A stretch of DNA of 64,000 bases from Catalimonadaceae bacterium JC749 (GCA_021730635.1 JAJNNC010000001.1:558001-622000), one strand, 5' to 3'; counted from the stretch's first letter, positions 52,561 through 60,941 are shown. Numbers and translations: made by a program. Notes: generated by a model not told the origin, from the letters alone.

Positions 52561-53904
52561 TTAGTCAACTTCCAATTCTAATATACCGATTAAATCCCCT
52601 TTACAATTAATAATTCTTAATTCATATGCTCCTACCCCAAGCAAGAAGGCTTTTTCCTCAGCGATCACAAACTGATCTACAGGAACGGCATCCATTTTTT
52701 CACCTTTCCGCATAGCCTGAATTAAGCTGCCTTGGTAATTAAGTAGTTCTATAGATAGAGAAATTGGTCTTAAACCTTCCTTTTTCATCCAGTTTGGCCT
52801 TCCCAACTCAAAATGGGTCTTGGGATGATACACTTGGATGTCAATGCCAAAGGCGTTCACCGGGTCTACAATGATTTTGCCTTGGTTATTTAAAAATATA
52901 GTTGGTTCAAGCAGATCAAATCTTTCAACCACTTCTCGATAATACTGATGCTGTTTACCAGGTTCATTTAAATTTACCATCACTACTTGATCTATTGTTA
53001 GGATGTCTTGTTCAACCAGTTTTTTTAATTGATATCCCATTGGTTCATACCTTGTGTCTCCCATTTCAGAAATATGGCTGTAACCTGCATGGATCAGCAC
53101 CTTTCCTTTTTTATCCTTTTTCCAGGTTTGCTCATAGAGGTTATGAGCCTGATCTCTATCTCTTAATGTGCCATCATGGTTACTTTGAGTTTCATAAGGC
53201 ACCAACTGATAACCCAGCGCAAGCGCCTCCCTGACTAAGTTACCAAAGTTTGAATCTTTGGTGTAGTAACCGGTTGATATGAGTGGGTAGCCTCTTACCT
53301 GTAGGTCCTTATCCTCATACGAAAGGGTTTCCAGTGCCAGATATCTGTATCCCAGATTCCATAAGGGCTTCAACAATGCTTGCGTAAATGACCTGTGTTG
53401 GGAATTAAAGTGAGCTTCATTGATTAGGGTAAAATGAAAATCACTGGCCTTACTCACAATAAAATCGACGGCTGACACTGCCTCTGCCTGAGCGAAAAGT
53501 TCGCCAGCAGCAGGAGCAGTTACTACATCTAGCATTTTTTGGATGGAAGCTCTGTCGTTTTCAGCTGTATGAGGATTTTGCAGGGCAGCCTCCAGGGTCT
53601 TTATCATTTGAGCTTTATCGCCGGTCTCATCGTTAATATCGCTGTTAGGATCATGAATAATCATCTCCCTTTGAGTGGCCTGCTCTAACGCATTTTGATA
53701 ATCTCCGTAAAAACTGCATTGAACAGCATTCAACTCGAAATTAGACGTTAAATCTAAATTACAGTATTCCCTATAACCTGTAACAAAATCATTGATATAT
53801 CTTGCCTTTATTTCTGAGTATCTATAGCTGTTTTTCTCATCACAACTTGTAGAAGATAGGATTAAAAGTATGAAAGTTGAAAAAAGCAGGTTTTGTGTTT
53901 TCAT
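52561..53904 (-). CDS. Erythromycin-esterase/ChaN-like superfamily lipoprotein
   Basis: The ATG at 53904 gives 447 residues with a lipoprotein signal ending in SSTSC. The central part has FTLINEAHFNSQHRSFTQALLKPLWNLGYRYLALETLSYEDKDL, the GExHxxxxH-like pattern and the ALE(T/G) strand found in EreA, ChaN and TIKI-like proteins. GKVLIHAGYSHISEMGD resembles the later histidine motif. Whether it is an esterase or a haem or peptide-binding protein cannot be told. The neighbouring gene upstream encodes a relative. Confidence 0.75.
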   Translation of the reverse strand: MKTQNLLFSTFILLILSSTSCDEKNSYRYSEIKARYINDFVTGYREYCNLDLTSNFELNAVQCSFYGDYQNALEQATQREMIIHDPNSDINDETGDKAQMIKTLEAALQNPHTAENDRASIQKMLDVVTAPAAGELFAQAEAVSAVDFIVSKASDFHFTLINEAHFNSQHRSFTQALLKPLWNLGYRYLALETLSYEDKDLQVRGYPLISTGYYTKDSNFGNLVREALALGYQLVPYETQSNHDGTLRDRDQAHNLYEQTWKKDKKGKVLIHAGYSHISEMGDTRYEPMGYQLKKLVEQDILTIDQVVMVNLNEPGKQHQYYREVVERFDLLEPTIFLNNQGKIIVDPVNAFGIDIQVYHPKTHFELGRPNWMKKEGLRPISLSIELLNYQGSLIQAMRKGEKMDAVPVDQFVIAEEKAFLLGVGAYELRIINCKGDLIGILELEVD

Positions 53905-54068
53905 TATTGATTTTTTTGCCAACAATTTGATTGAGTGCTGTAAGATGAATATCGTCTCATATTTCTCTTTTCAATGCAGTATATCTCTACAATTTAGTTA
54001 CACGATCATCACTTCTCATCGGATAACTCCAGATAGGGAATACCCTTCTGTCAGCTTGTGAAACAGTT

Positions 54069-55073
54069 TTATTGCTCGGTGGTATAGTACGCTCCATTCT
54101 TAGAATAAAATATCCAATGTCCCCTATATCTGAAATCCCCAAGTTGTTTGTTGGAAGGATTGATTTTGTAGAGATAATTTGAACAAGGGCTTACGCTATC
54201 AAGAATGTTGCTTCTGGTTAAATCTCCACGATACATATGGACTGCCAGTATCTTATCATGGTATCTTTCATGGCTATTGAGCTTACTCATCAGCATAGAA
54301 TTATTATACATGATAGCATGGACGGCACCAAATTGTCCTAGATAAACCTCATCAGTGCTGTCCAGCGCCATGAATGTCTGGGCCATATTTTCATCTCGCA
54401 AATTGTCTAAAAACGCATTATTGCTAATGATGTAGTCAATTACTTTTTTGTTTTCACCCTCAGGCAGGGCTAAAGAAGGAATGCTTTTTCTCAAGTGATA
54501 AATATACGCTTTGGTATCTCTTTCAACACCAATCGTATCCAGCCGCATCTTAAGAGTATCCTGTAAATTTTTTACCTGTGGATGATCTGCATAGGCTTCT
54601 AAAAGTTTAGACAAGGAAGCAGAAAGTCCGGGTTCTCTTTCAAAATCAAGCCCGTGCACCACCAGTTTTTTACTGTTGTCCAGCCCCATATTATAGTCAT
54701 ACAACTTCTTCCAGTAGGTAAAAAACTCCTTATACTGGTTAAAACCCTGAAATGTATGGTTGAGATACCATTCCTCTCCTGTTTGAAGGTATTGATTATA
54801 AAGGTAGGCTTCGGCACGGCCAAACTCAATGAGCAAATGCCTGACCCCAAACTGCTGATTTAGATAGATTAATAGCTCAGTTTGTAGGATAGAGTTAACA
54901 ACCTGATGATGCTCCTCTCCAATCATAATCATCTTTTTACCCTCAATATCCTGGTTGAAAGCATCACATTGTTTGAAATCCATTTGTTGTACATCCACAC
55001 AATAGAGCGAATCTTGTGCAAAAACAGGTAACAGGGATAGTTGTAACAGGAAAGTCAAAGAAAGAGCTTTCAT
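54069..55073 (-). CDS. Erythromycin-esterase-like secreted protein
   Basis: The 334-residue protein has a signal peptide (KALSLTFLLQLSLLPVFAQ) and the EreA-like core MIMIGEEHHQVVNSILQTELLIYLNQQFGVRHLLIEFGRAEAYLYNQYL. LVVHGLDFEREPG matches the next conserved strand and LGQFGAVHAIM the late histidine strand. EreA proteins hydrolyse macrolide lactones; most environmental relatives have unproven functions. It and the following lipoprotein gene are probably diverged tandem relatives. The gap between them is about 160 bases. Confidence 0.78.
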   Translation of the reverse strand: MKALSLTFLLQLSLLPVFAQDSLYCVDVQQMDFKQCDAFNQDIEGKKMIMIGEEHHQVVNSILQTELLIYLNQQFGVRHLLIEFGRAEAYLYNQYLQTGEEWYLNHTFQGFNQYKEFFTYWKKLYDYNMGLDNSKKLVVHGLDFEREPGLSASLSKLLEAYADHPQVKNLQDTLKMRLDTIGVERDTKAYIYHLRKSIPSLALPEGENKKVIDYIISNNAFLDNLRDENMAQTFMALDSTDEVYLGQFGAVHAIMYNNSMLMSKLNSHERYHDKILAVHMYRGDLTRSNILDSVSPCSNYLYKINPSNKQLGDFRYRGHWIFYSKNGAYYTTEQ

Positions 55074-55195
55074 ATGGGTCAGTCGGCAAATGATCCAAGA
55101 TAGCCAATTTGATCTATGCCGAATTCTTTGAAGTTATGGCTTTACTGCTTTCAATTTATTTTCTATTTCTTGAGGTGGATTTATACCTATATAAA

Positions 55196-56221
55196 TTACC
55201 GGAATTTGCTTTCGTCAAGGTTGAAAAAGCGGACGGCATTATTGAACAAAATATCTCTCTTTTGCTCATAAGACAGGTAATTGGCATTTTCTATCACCCC
55301 CACAGAAGTCTCGATTAATTTCGGCCAGATCATCAGATCGGTGCCATACAGAATACGCTTCCCAAAGCCTGCCTGAACCAACCGCTTTAAATAAGCATGA
55401 ATTTCTTCCAGGGGATAACTCCAGATAAAGCCGGCCAGGTCTACGTATACATAAGCATGGGCGCCCATCAGCGCAATCATTTCATCAATCATCGGATAGC
55501 CCGCATGCATAACCCATATTTTAAGCTTGGGATGGCGGGCTAGCATATCCTCCAGTAAAAAGGGACGTCCCAGCGAGGCCCGATATTTTGGCGAGGTAAT
55601 ATTGGCCATGCCATTGCCTCCGGTACCCATATGAATGCCCACTGGAATGTTTAATTTTTCCGCCACAGCGAAGTATTCATCCAATGACATATCGCTGACG
55701 GAAACGCCCTGGTACTGGGGCGCTACTTCACCCATTACTTTGTAAAAGCCGGAGGAGAGGGAGTCTTCAAAAGCTTCCACTGTCATTTCATCCGAAGAGC
55801 TTATGGCAAGGGAAGGGATAATCCGGTCAGGGGCGGCCTTGTGCCATCGGCGTAAGATCTCCGGGTCTCCGCTAGCCACCAGCACCATGTTGAGGCGTTC
55901 TGCCGTAGCCAGCACGGCCTCCTGCATTTCCTGATCCGATTGAGCAGCCTTTAAGGGGTCAGTACAGTCGGTATTGATAAACGATGGAGGCGGTTGGTTA
56001 GGATCACCGACCGGCATGTTTTTCAGAAACCAGGGGCATAAGTCGGAGGAGAAAGCCGGGTTGTGCTTCATGGCATGCACATGTACGTCGATAATGGGCG
56101 GACGTTTTACCGACTCCTGGGAATAAGCGGAAAATGGTAAGAGCAAAAGCGCCAGTAAGACCAAGGATGAAGGAGTGGTTGTTGGCAGTTTTAGTAATGG
56201 TTGTATCATAGGTTTTGTCAT
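55196..56221 (-). CDS. Secreted amidohydrolase-family protein
   Basis: Taking the ATG at 56221, the protein has 341 residues and a signal peptide ending in PFSAYSQ; a TTG at 56242 and an ATG at 56209 are alternatives. The core has IIDVHVHAM (metal His-x-His), IPVGIHMGTGGNG, LKIWVMHAGYPMIDEMI and LYGTDLMIWPKL (Asp), all of the amidohydrolase-2 type. It may hydrolyse a carboxylic or lactone substrate in the periplasm. No partner gene is evident. Confidence 0.88.
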   Translation of the reverse strand: MTKPMIQPLLKLPTTTPSSLVLLALLLLPFSAYSQESVKRPPIIDVHVHAMKHNPAFSSDLCPWFLKNMPVGDPNQPPPSFINTDCTDPLKAAQSDQEMQEAVLATAERLNMVLVASGDPEILRRWHKAAPDRIIPSLAISSSDEMTVEAFEDSLSSGFYKVMGEVAPQYQGVSVSDMSLDEYFAVAEKLNIPVGIHMGTGGNGMANITSPKYRASLGRPFLLEDMLARHPKLKIWVMHAGYPMIDEMIALMGAHAYVYVDLAGFIWSYPLEEIHAYLKRLVQAGFGKRILYGTDLMIWPKLIETSVGVIENANYLSYEQKRDILFNNAVRFFNLDESKFR

Positions 56222-56471
56222 ATGATCAGCAGTAGTGTTCAATCAATTAAAAATAAGGATTGATTGTCGTCTTTCAAAGACTGATTGTACATTGAACCAT
56301 GCTGTAAGGAGTTCTGTATGCGTTCAATAATACTTGCCGGAGGTTCCTTCAAGGAGTTTGGATGAGAGAAACACCATTATTTTGCTAACGCTACTGTCAA
56401 GAAAGGATAGATGGCTGTTAGCGACAGTTTGTCTAAAAATAGGTGGGTGTTAGAAACAACTCCCCGACAGC

Positions 56472-56737
56472 TCATACTGTAGCGAAGTATTCATGTGTGA
56501 TCCTTTTCCTCATCGATACATCGCCGACCATGGGGTATCAGGATATTGTTCTTGTACAGTTTTTGGCAATTTATTCGTGGCTTCTCCAATGATTTCAAAA
56601 TTCCTGATTACCGCATCTACCGTTTTGTTATCCTGCTTAAATGAATCATAGTCGTAGCCGGCAATGTATTCTTGAATCCGGTTTATGGAAGTCTGAATGT
56701 CTTCCAAATACGACATATAGTCTCTAGGCTCACTCAA
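56472..56737 (-). pseudogene. HepT-family toxin remnant with a frameshift
   Basis: The first part, 75 codons (56510-56737), matches HepT/DUF86: YLEDIQTSINRIQEYIAG, VIRNFEIIGEATNKLPK and PDTPWSAMYR, then stops. In the next frame, from 56513, the sequence continues MRKRITHEYFATV, which is the expected family C-terminal motif with RKRITH as the RNase RX4H. One base appears missing after TAT, and the last 15-20 residues are also absent. It follows a DUF433/DUF5615 pair, not the usual MntA antitoxin, so it is probably an inactive leftover. Confidence 0.72.
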
Positions 56738-57143
56738 TGTATCGTACTTGTTGTAGAATCTGATCCTTCATTTGGTCTCGTAATGCTGCTTTGGTTACCA
56801 GATCAATCTTGCTATCAAATATCCTCTCTAAGTATTCTTCTAGAGTAAAGAATTCCCAACCTAGCGTATTTTTGAATTCAGGAATTAGTGGTTCAATATA
56901 TCTGATATGGCTACGAGATACATCTAAAATCACTATGGCTATAGCGAACTTGCCTATGTTTTGTTGGTAGTCAATGTTTTTATCAATCGTTAATAAAATA
57001 TCAAAGTTCTTCTCTACTGCTGCTTCAAGCAGCTTTCCGTTCTTTAAACCGCTCAGTTCTGCTTCAGGCACAGTAGAAACTTCAAATTCTGCGAGGTATC
57101 GTTTTACTTTCTTTGTAAGGCATTCATCTAATAGGATTCTCAT
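56730..57143 (-). CDS. DUF5615 PIN-like protein, probable toxin partner
   Basis: The 137-residue protein has the DUF5615 PIN-like fold. ILLDECLTKKVKRYLAEF carries the first acidic residues, KLLEAAVEKNFDILLTIDKNIDYQQN the second (D in TIDKN), and FAIAIVILDVSRS the following strand. DUF5615 genes commonly pair with DUF433 genes, in a presumed toxin-antitoxin arrangement. It overlaps the DUF433 gene by 20 bases and the HepT remnant by 8 bases, so the three form one transcription unit. Confidence 0.88.
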   Translation of the reverse strand: MRILLDECLTKKVKRYLAEFEVSTVPEAELSGLKNGKLLEAAVEKNFDILLTIDKNIDYQQNIGKFAIAIVILDVSRSHIRYIEPLIPEFKNTLGWEFFTLEEYLERIFDSKIDLVTKAALRDQMKDQILQQVRYIE

Positions 57144-57360
57144 ATAATAGTTGGCTTGAGCTTTCTACTAATCCTCGCGATATTTCAAGTAATCTGATGA
57201 CTTGTTCTTTTGTTACTGAAGAAAAATCTTCTAAAAACTCTTCTACCGTTTCCCCTTCTTCCAGATAGTCAAATAGATTTTTAATCGGAACTCTGGTGCC
57301 AAAAAACACTGGTGTTCCTCCTAATATCTCCTTATCAATATTAATTACATATTGTTCCAT
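57124..57360 (-). CDS. DUF433-domain protein, probable antitoxin partner
   Basis: The 78-residue protein is a complete DUF433: IDKEILGGTPVFFGTRVPIKNLFDYLEEGETVEEFLEDFSSVTKEQVIRLL, a winged-helix-like fold. It is the first gene of the DUF433-DUF5615 pair, and such pairs are usually called antitoxin and toxin. The DNA-binding role is inferred from the fold. Confidence 0.9.
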   Translation of the reverse strand: MEQYVINIDKEILGGTPVFFGTRVPIKNLFDYLEEGETVEEFLEDFSSVTKEQVIRLLEISRGLVESSSQLLYENPIR

Positions 57361-57540
57361 AGCAGAATATACGTATTATCTAGCATTTTGTATAAATTTT
57401 GGATTCTGACAAACGTTAGTTAAAGTACAATAAATTTATTAGATAATTTCTATTTATCGTTTCATTAAATAGGTCTTGCGATTTCTAATCAAGACGTCAG
57501 TTTAAGAAATTGATTGAGTTTCTTACAGGGGAATTGCATA

Positions 57541-57673
57541 CAACGCCAAGGCTAACCAACACACCGGACTATTGTTGGCGTTTTTCTTTCGTGTTTCAGT
57601 TTGGTATTTTGAGCATCTGACAAACTATCCTGATATCCCTAGGCTTATCGCCTGCACGATATCATATGCCACC
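57541..57673 (-). repeat. attC-like site at the 3' end of the cassette array
   Basis: The 133-base site follows the first lipoprotein cassette. GGTGGCATATG (57663-57673, minus strand) directly abuts that gene's stop and pairs with GTTATATGCCACC before the same gene (58392-58404). At the far end are nested inverted repeats: AACGCCAA (57542-57549) with TTGGCGTT (57575-57582), and inside it CCAACA with TGTTGG. This end is the tightest hairpin in the array. Confidence 0.6.
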
Positions 57674-57674
57674 C

Positions 57675-58388
57675 TTATTCATGTAAATTTAAATCTATAT
57701 CTATTTCTTCAAAAATCTCTTCTCCAAAGTCAGTTGGTAGAATGGGTATAGGAGGAGCTTTTGTAGCAAATCTTAAGTTCAAAGGATATTTTTCTTTTAG
57801 TTGCTTAAAATCCAATAGTTCTACGATTGCCCTTTCTTTGAGGAATTCCTCATACGCTTCTACTATTTGATAAAGTAAATGATTAGCATCAGACAAAGGT
57901 TGCTTTTTATCGAAAGCTAATCTAAAAACGGCATCTTGAGGACTATCTGAAAGAGCAGGATCTCGCCCATAATTGAGAATGTGTAAGCGTATCCATTTCT
58001 TTAAGGAAGTTTTGTCTAGAGGTTCGAACTCTATTTGATGTTTTTGGTCTGGTACTACCTCTATGTATACATCGGTATAGTGACAATCATAAATCATACA
58101 CTCGAATGGAATTCCCAAGATCGGAATACCTGTATTTGCTTCGTAGTGAGTTCTAATTTCTTGTTTATCAAAGTCATAAGGTAAATGAAACTGAAAGTTG
58201 CCACTATCCCGGGATTTTTCTTCATAGATCAAATTGAAATCTCCTACAGTAGAGATTTTTTCTATATCCAGGTATGATGAACTATTAGAAATAGCAGTTA
58301 ACATTCCCACCTGAACAGGAATTTGTTCCTCTGGTTGACAGGCTATTAATAGCCCAATGCATATTCCTGTTAGTATATTTTTATTCAT
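57675..58388 (-). CDS. Cassette-borne lipoprotein, unknown function
   Basis: The 237-residue protein has a lipoprotein signal (KNILTGICIGLLIAC). The mature part is acidic, with a beta-rich first half (GDFNLIYEEKSRDSGNFQFHLPYDFDK) and a helical end (LLYQIVEAYEEFLKERAIVELLDFKQL). I recognise no domain. It is the last gene of the attC-like array. The upstream element GTTATATGCCACC and the post-stop element are complementary, so it has the form of an integron cassette. Confidence 0.78.
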   Translation of the reverse strand: MNKNILTGICIGLLIACQPEEQIPVQVGMLTAISNSSSYLDIEKISTVGDFNLIYEEKSRDSGNFQFHLPYDFDKQEIRTHYEANTGIPILGIPFECMIYDCHYTDVYIEVVPDQKHQIEFEPLDKTSLKKWIRLHILNYGRDPALSDSPQDAVFRLAFDKKQPLSDANHLLYQIVEAYEEFLKERAIVELLDFKQLKEKYPLNLRFATKAPPIPILPTDFGEEIFEEIDIDLNLHE

Positions 58389-58391
58389 TTT

Positions 58392-58517
58392 GGTGGCATA
58401 TAACGAGCTGGTGCGAGTAACCGGCCCGTCTTGTGAGTGTGTTTAGTTCAGTACTTGGAGCAACAAGCGATCAGGCTCAATTTTCCGGCCCAGTGTGGCT
58501 AGCAACTGTTAGGTACC
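58392..58517 (-). repeat. attC-like site
   Basis: The 126-base site follows the Kazal-like gene. GGTACCTAAC (58508-58517, minus strand; ACCTAAC fits RYYYAAC) follows its stop by four bases. It pairs with ATTAGGTGCC before the same gene (58795-58804, 8 of 10). The inner part has GGGCCGG near both ends. GTTATATGCCACC opens the next cassette. Confidence 0.72.
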
Positions 58518-58521
58518 GGCT

Positions 58522-58761
58522 TCATTCACATGCACCTCTTTCATAATCCAGTATGCCGTTGGCCTCAGCGACACATCCATTATCATAGCTTATCCCATTA
58601 CATCCACATACCGGAGACAAAATCGTATTACAATTACGATTGGTAGGTGCTACTTGTCTGCATCTTGGTATATCCAAATCGCCCTCTCTACAGGATAAGA
58701 CAATCAGGCTAATCAAGATAGTAGATACAACTCTTTTTGATGATTTGATCGTTTGACTCAA
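58522..58761 (-). CDS. Cassette-borne Kazal-like small lipoprotein
   Basis: The 79-residue protein starts at a TTG (58761), since a stop lies just upstream and no ATG is available. It has a lipoprotein signal ending at Cys24 (STILISLIVLSC). The mature peptide has six cysteines (34, 44, 52, 54, 63, 78) with the pattern NC...SPVCGCNGISYDNGCVAEANG...C of Kazal-type protease-inhibitor domains. If exported to the surface it could inhibit serine proteases, but this is inferred from the pattern alone. It lies between two attC-like sites. Confidence 0.78.
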   Translation of the reverse strand: MSQTIKSSKRVVSTILISLIVLSCREGDLDIPRCRQVAPTNRNCNTILSPVCGCNGISYDNGCVAEANGILDYERGACE

Positions 58762-58794
58762 ATTGTTATTGCTTTATTCTTTTTAGATTTGGCT

Positions 58795-58917
58795 GGCACC
58801 TAATGCCAAGAGCAGACGACACAGCGACTTTGGAGCCTATTTCTGTCGAACGTCATTTAACCTGCATGTATTTACTGATATTACTTTAGCTCATTTGCTT
58901 GCTCGGTGTTAGGCGTT
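58795..58917 (-). repeat. attC-like site
   Basis: The 123-base site follows the frameshifted lipoprotein gene. AACGCCTAAC (58908-58917, minus strand; GCCTAAC fits RYYYAAC exactly) lies 2 bases past its stop. It pairs with GCTAGGCGTT upstream of the same gene. The far end, ATTAGGTGCC (58795-58804), opens the next cassette. Confidence 0.75.
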
Positions 58918-58919
58918 TG

Positions 58920-59392
58920 TTATTTTCTGTTTTTACTCTCAATCATGTAATTTAATATTTCTACAGATATGCTTTTTATTTCTAGATTTTGCTGATTCAC
59001 ATTTTTACATTCAAATACAGAAATCTGATCTTTCGTATGAGTATCTATCCATGATTGTTGAGTACAATTATTGAGCTGTCTGTTTAAATTATTTTGTATT
59101 ATGTATTCTTTGGTTGAAAGCAATTGTCTTATTTCTTCTATTTCAGTCGGGTTACTCAAATTTTTAGAAATAGTGTAGATAATATTCTTTTTACCTACAG
59201 TTCTACATTTTAAACTTTTATCCAGATGATGATAGAAATATTTTTCTCCCTCATCCCACTCTCTGATAACTATCCATTCTGCAAGATTAATTTCTTCTTC
59301 TGCAGAATACCCGCTGATTTGAAACCTACCCTCACTTCTATAATTACATGAAAGTAAAATAGAGAGCAACAAAAGAGATAATTGCTTTTCAT
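58920..59392 (-). CDS. Cassette-borne lipoprotein with apparent frameshift in its signal peptide
   Basis: An ATG at 59392 with a good ribosome-binding region (AAAAGGTA) is followed by four A's, then a frame lacking any lipoprotein signal. With five A's it would read MKKQLSLLLLSILLSCNYR, a textbook lipoprotein signal that runs straight into the main frame (about 150 codons from a TTG at 59372). Either there is a real one-base deletion or a sequencing error in the A run at 59386-59389. The mature part, EEEINLAEWIVIREWDEGEKYFYHHLDKSLKC, matches no family I know. Confidence 0.65.
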
Positions 59393-59414
59393 TACCTTTT
59401 CAATCCTCTATAAC

Positions 59415-59476
59415 GCCTAGCATAGGCACCGGCGAAGGCTTTAGCCGTAGAATAGCGCTTATGCAATGTTAGGCAT
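59415..59476 (-). repeat. attC site, best match to consensus
   Basis: The 62-base site is the most attC-like. On the minus strand it begins AAATGCCTAACATTGCATAAG (GCCTAAC fits RYYYAAC) and ends TATGCTAGGC. GCCTAACAT pairs with ATGCTAGGC at 8 of 9 bases, and the inside has CATA/TATG and ACGGCT/AGCC arms. Its R'' also pairs with GTTTGGCGT upstream of its own gene (59985-59993). Confidence 0.8.
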
Positions 59477-59484
59477 TTGTTGTT

Positions 59485-59970
59485 TTATTTTTTTAATTCA
59501 TAGATCAATTTTCTCGCCTTACTTTCTACAATTTTCCAATCCCATAAATCCGGAGATTTTAATTTAGTGCAAGTACTTTCCCAATTTTTTGCCCTCTTCT
59601 GAGAGTTAACAGTAAATCTACATTCTATGTCTGAATCCGATTTCCTTAAATCAATTTGGAAATGAATTAGGCCCCATCCATCAACACGATATCGCCAAGT
59701 TTTGCCTTCACAATATTTTGGATCTAGGTCTATTTTTACTATTTCATAAAATCCGTTTGATTCCAAATAGTAAAGAGCAAAGTTTAGCAGCTTATTATCG
59801 TTGTTTACTGCTTCTTGAACATAGCTTTTTAACTCATTTGCATTGCCGAATTGCATCAAATCCTTTTCCATTTCTGAATAGAATTCATACACTTTGACAT
59901 TTCCTATTGAGAAAATTATGTTTATAATCTGTGATATATCTTCAAATTTAACTGATTCAGCTCTTTGCAT
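59485..59970 (-). CDS. Cassette-borne cytoplasmic protein of unknown function
   Basis: The 161-residue protein has no signal peptide, so it is probably cytoplasmic. Sequence features: an N-terminal helix (SVKFEDISQIINIIF), a central KLLNFALYYLESNGFYEIVKIDLDPKYC, a beta strand set WRYRVDGWGLIHFQIDLRKSDSDIECRFTVNSQ, and a C-terminal LWDWKIVESKARKLIYELKK. No known domain. It lies between two attC-like sites; the 3' element GCCTAAC sits 8 bases after its stop. Confidence 0.75.
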   Translation of the reverse strand: MQRAESVKFEDISQIINIIFSIGNVKVYEFYSEMEKDLMQFGNANELKSYVQEAVNNDNKLLNFALYYLESNGFYEIVKIDLDPKYCEGKTWRYRVDGWGLIHFQIDLRKSDSDIECRFTVNSQKRAKNWESTCTKLKSPDLWDWKIVESKARKLIYELKK

Positions 59971-59984
59971 TTATAAATTACATT

Positions 59985-60115
59985 ACGCCAAACGGTTGGG
60001 CTACCCGACGGGCAGACTTGCTTAGGTTTTTAGTTAGTATTCATTATTAGCATTAGGAGCTTGAAATTTCCAAATACATTCTAAAAAGACATAACTGGTG
60101 CAATTTGTTGATGGC
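59985..60115 (-). repeat. attC-like site (131 bases)
   Basis: This site follows the first barrel cassette. GCCATCAAC (60107-60115, minus strand) pairs with GTTGGTGGC upstream of the same gene (60811-60819) at 8 of 9 bases. Its far end, GTTTGGCG (59985-59993), opens the next cassette. It contains a 25-base segment (59991-60015) that recurs exactly in the next site (60817-60841). Confidence 0.75.
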
Positions 60116-60128
60116 AGCAATAGCTTCA

Positions 60129-60764
60129 TCAACGGAAATACAATGTTAATGCCCAGTTATTTTTGTAAATTTTCTGTATTGCTCTTCCGTACTCCGTCCC
60201 TTTATCTCCTGCTCCATCAGTTAAAGCCAAAGCGTATTTGAATTCAGGAATAATTTCACATAATTTTGTAATGAACCTGTAGTTCAATCCAGATTCAATA
60301 AAAGATTCATATCTTTTGAATTTTAGTTTATCACTTGGATTTGAAGGATTATTTACTATTTCAATATTTCCTGATGCACCACACACAATTCCCAAAGGCG
60401 CATTTTTGAGGGGTGTTATTATAATATGTAAGGGCCATTTTAAATAGGTATAACCAAAAGTTAATTCTTCATTTATACCATTGTAATTAAAAATAAATTT
60501 CTCTTCTATAAATTCTGTTGTAGGAGAAAAACGAAAATGAAATTTTTCATTGAATAGATAATAACCAGCCAAACCTAGGTCAATTCCCCATCCATCCTTA
60601 TTGTTTATGTTTGCAAAAGAGTTATTAGGATAAAATTTGACAGAATTATTTCTGTTAACATAACCAAATTGAAATCCTATTTTAAACTTTCGTGATTGCG
60701 CTGGAGCAGTAGACCAGCCCAAAAGAAAAATAAAGAGAATAATGAGATATTTTTTATGAGGCAT
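60129..60764 (-). CDS. Cassette-borne outer-membrane barrel-like protein
   Basis: From the ATG at 60764 the protein has 211 residues and a signal peptide ending in APAQ; the longer frame runs into the attC-like site. Strands such as FKIGFQFGYVNRNN, GWGIDLGLAGYYLFNEKFHFRFSP, LKWPLHIIITPLKNAPLGIVCG and the final NWALTLYFR with a terminal aromatic residue fit a PorT-like outer-membrane barrel. Function unknown. The post-stop element and the upstream element pair as in a cassette. Confidence 0.78.
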   Translation of the reverse strand: MPHKKYLIILFIFLLGWSTAPAQSRKFKIGFQFGYVNRNNSVKFYPNNSFANINNKDGWGIDLGLAGYYLFNEKFHFRFSPTTEFIEEKFIFNYNGINEELTFGYTYLKWPLHIIITPLKNAPLGIVCGASGNIEIVNNPSNPSDKLKFKRYESFIESGLNYRFITKLCEIIPEFKYALALTDGAGDKGTEYGRAIQKIYKNNWALTLYFR

Positions 60765-60810
60765 TGTTATGTGATTTTCCTTAATACAAGGACGGCATTT
60801 AACCATTATT

Positions 60811-60941
60811 GCCACCAACGGTTGGGCTACCCGACGGGCAGCCTTGTTAGCGTTTTCAGTTCGAGTTTCATTTTTGGTAATTAGAGCGACTTTCTTACTA
60901 GCTTATCATTGCTAGGCTGAGGACTGAGAGATGTTAACACC
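60811..60941 (-). repeat. attC-like site (131 bases)
   Basis: This site follows the second barrel cassette. GGTGTTAAC (60933-60941, minus strand) lies 3 bases after the stop and pairs with GTTAACGCC upstream of the same gene (61597-61605) at 8 of 9 bases. Its inner end shares 25 identical bases with the site at 59985-60115. GTTGGTGGC opens the next cassette. Confidence 0.75.

Noticed and set aside
59985-60941. CRISPR array considered because of the exact 25-base repeat
   Set aside because: Only two copies, more than 800 bases apart with a gene between. Not a CRISPR layout.
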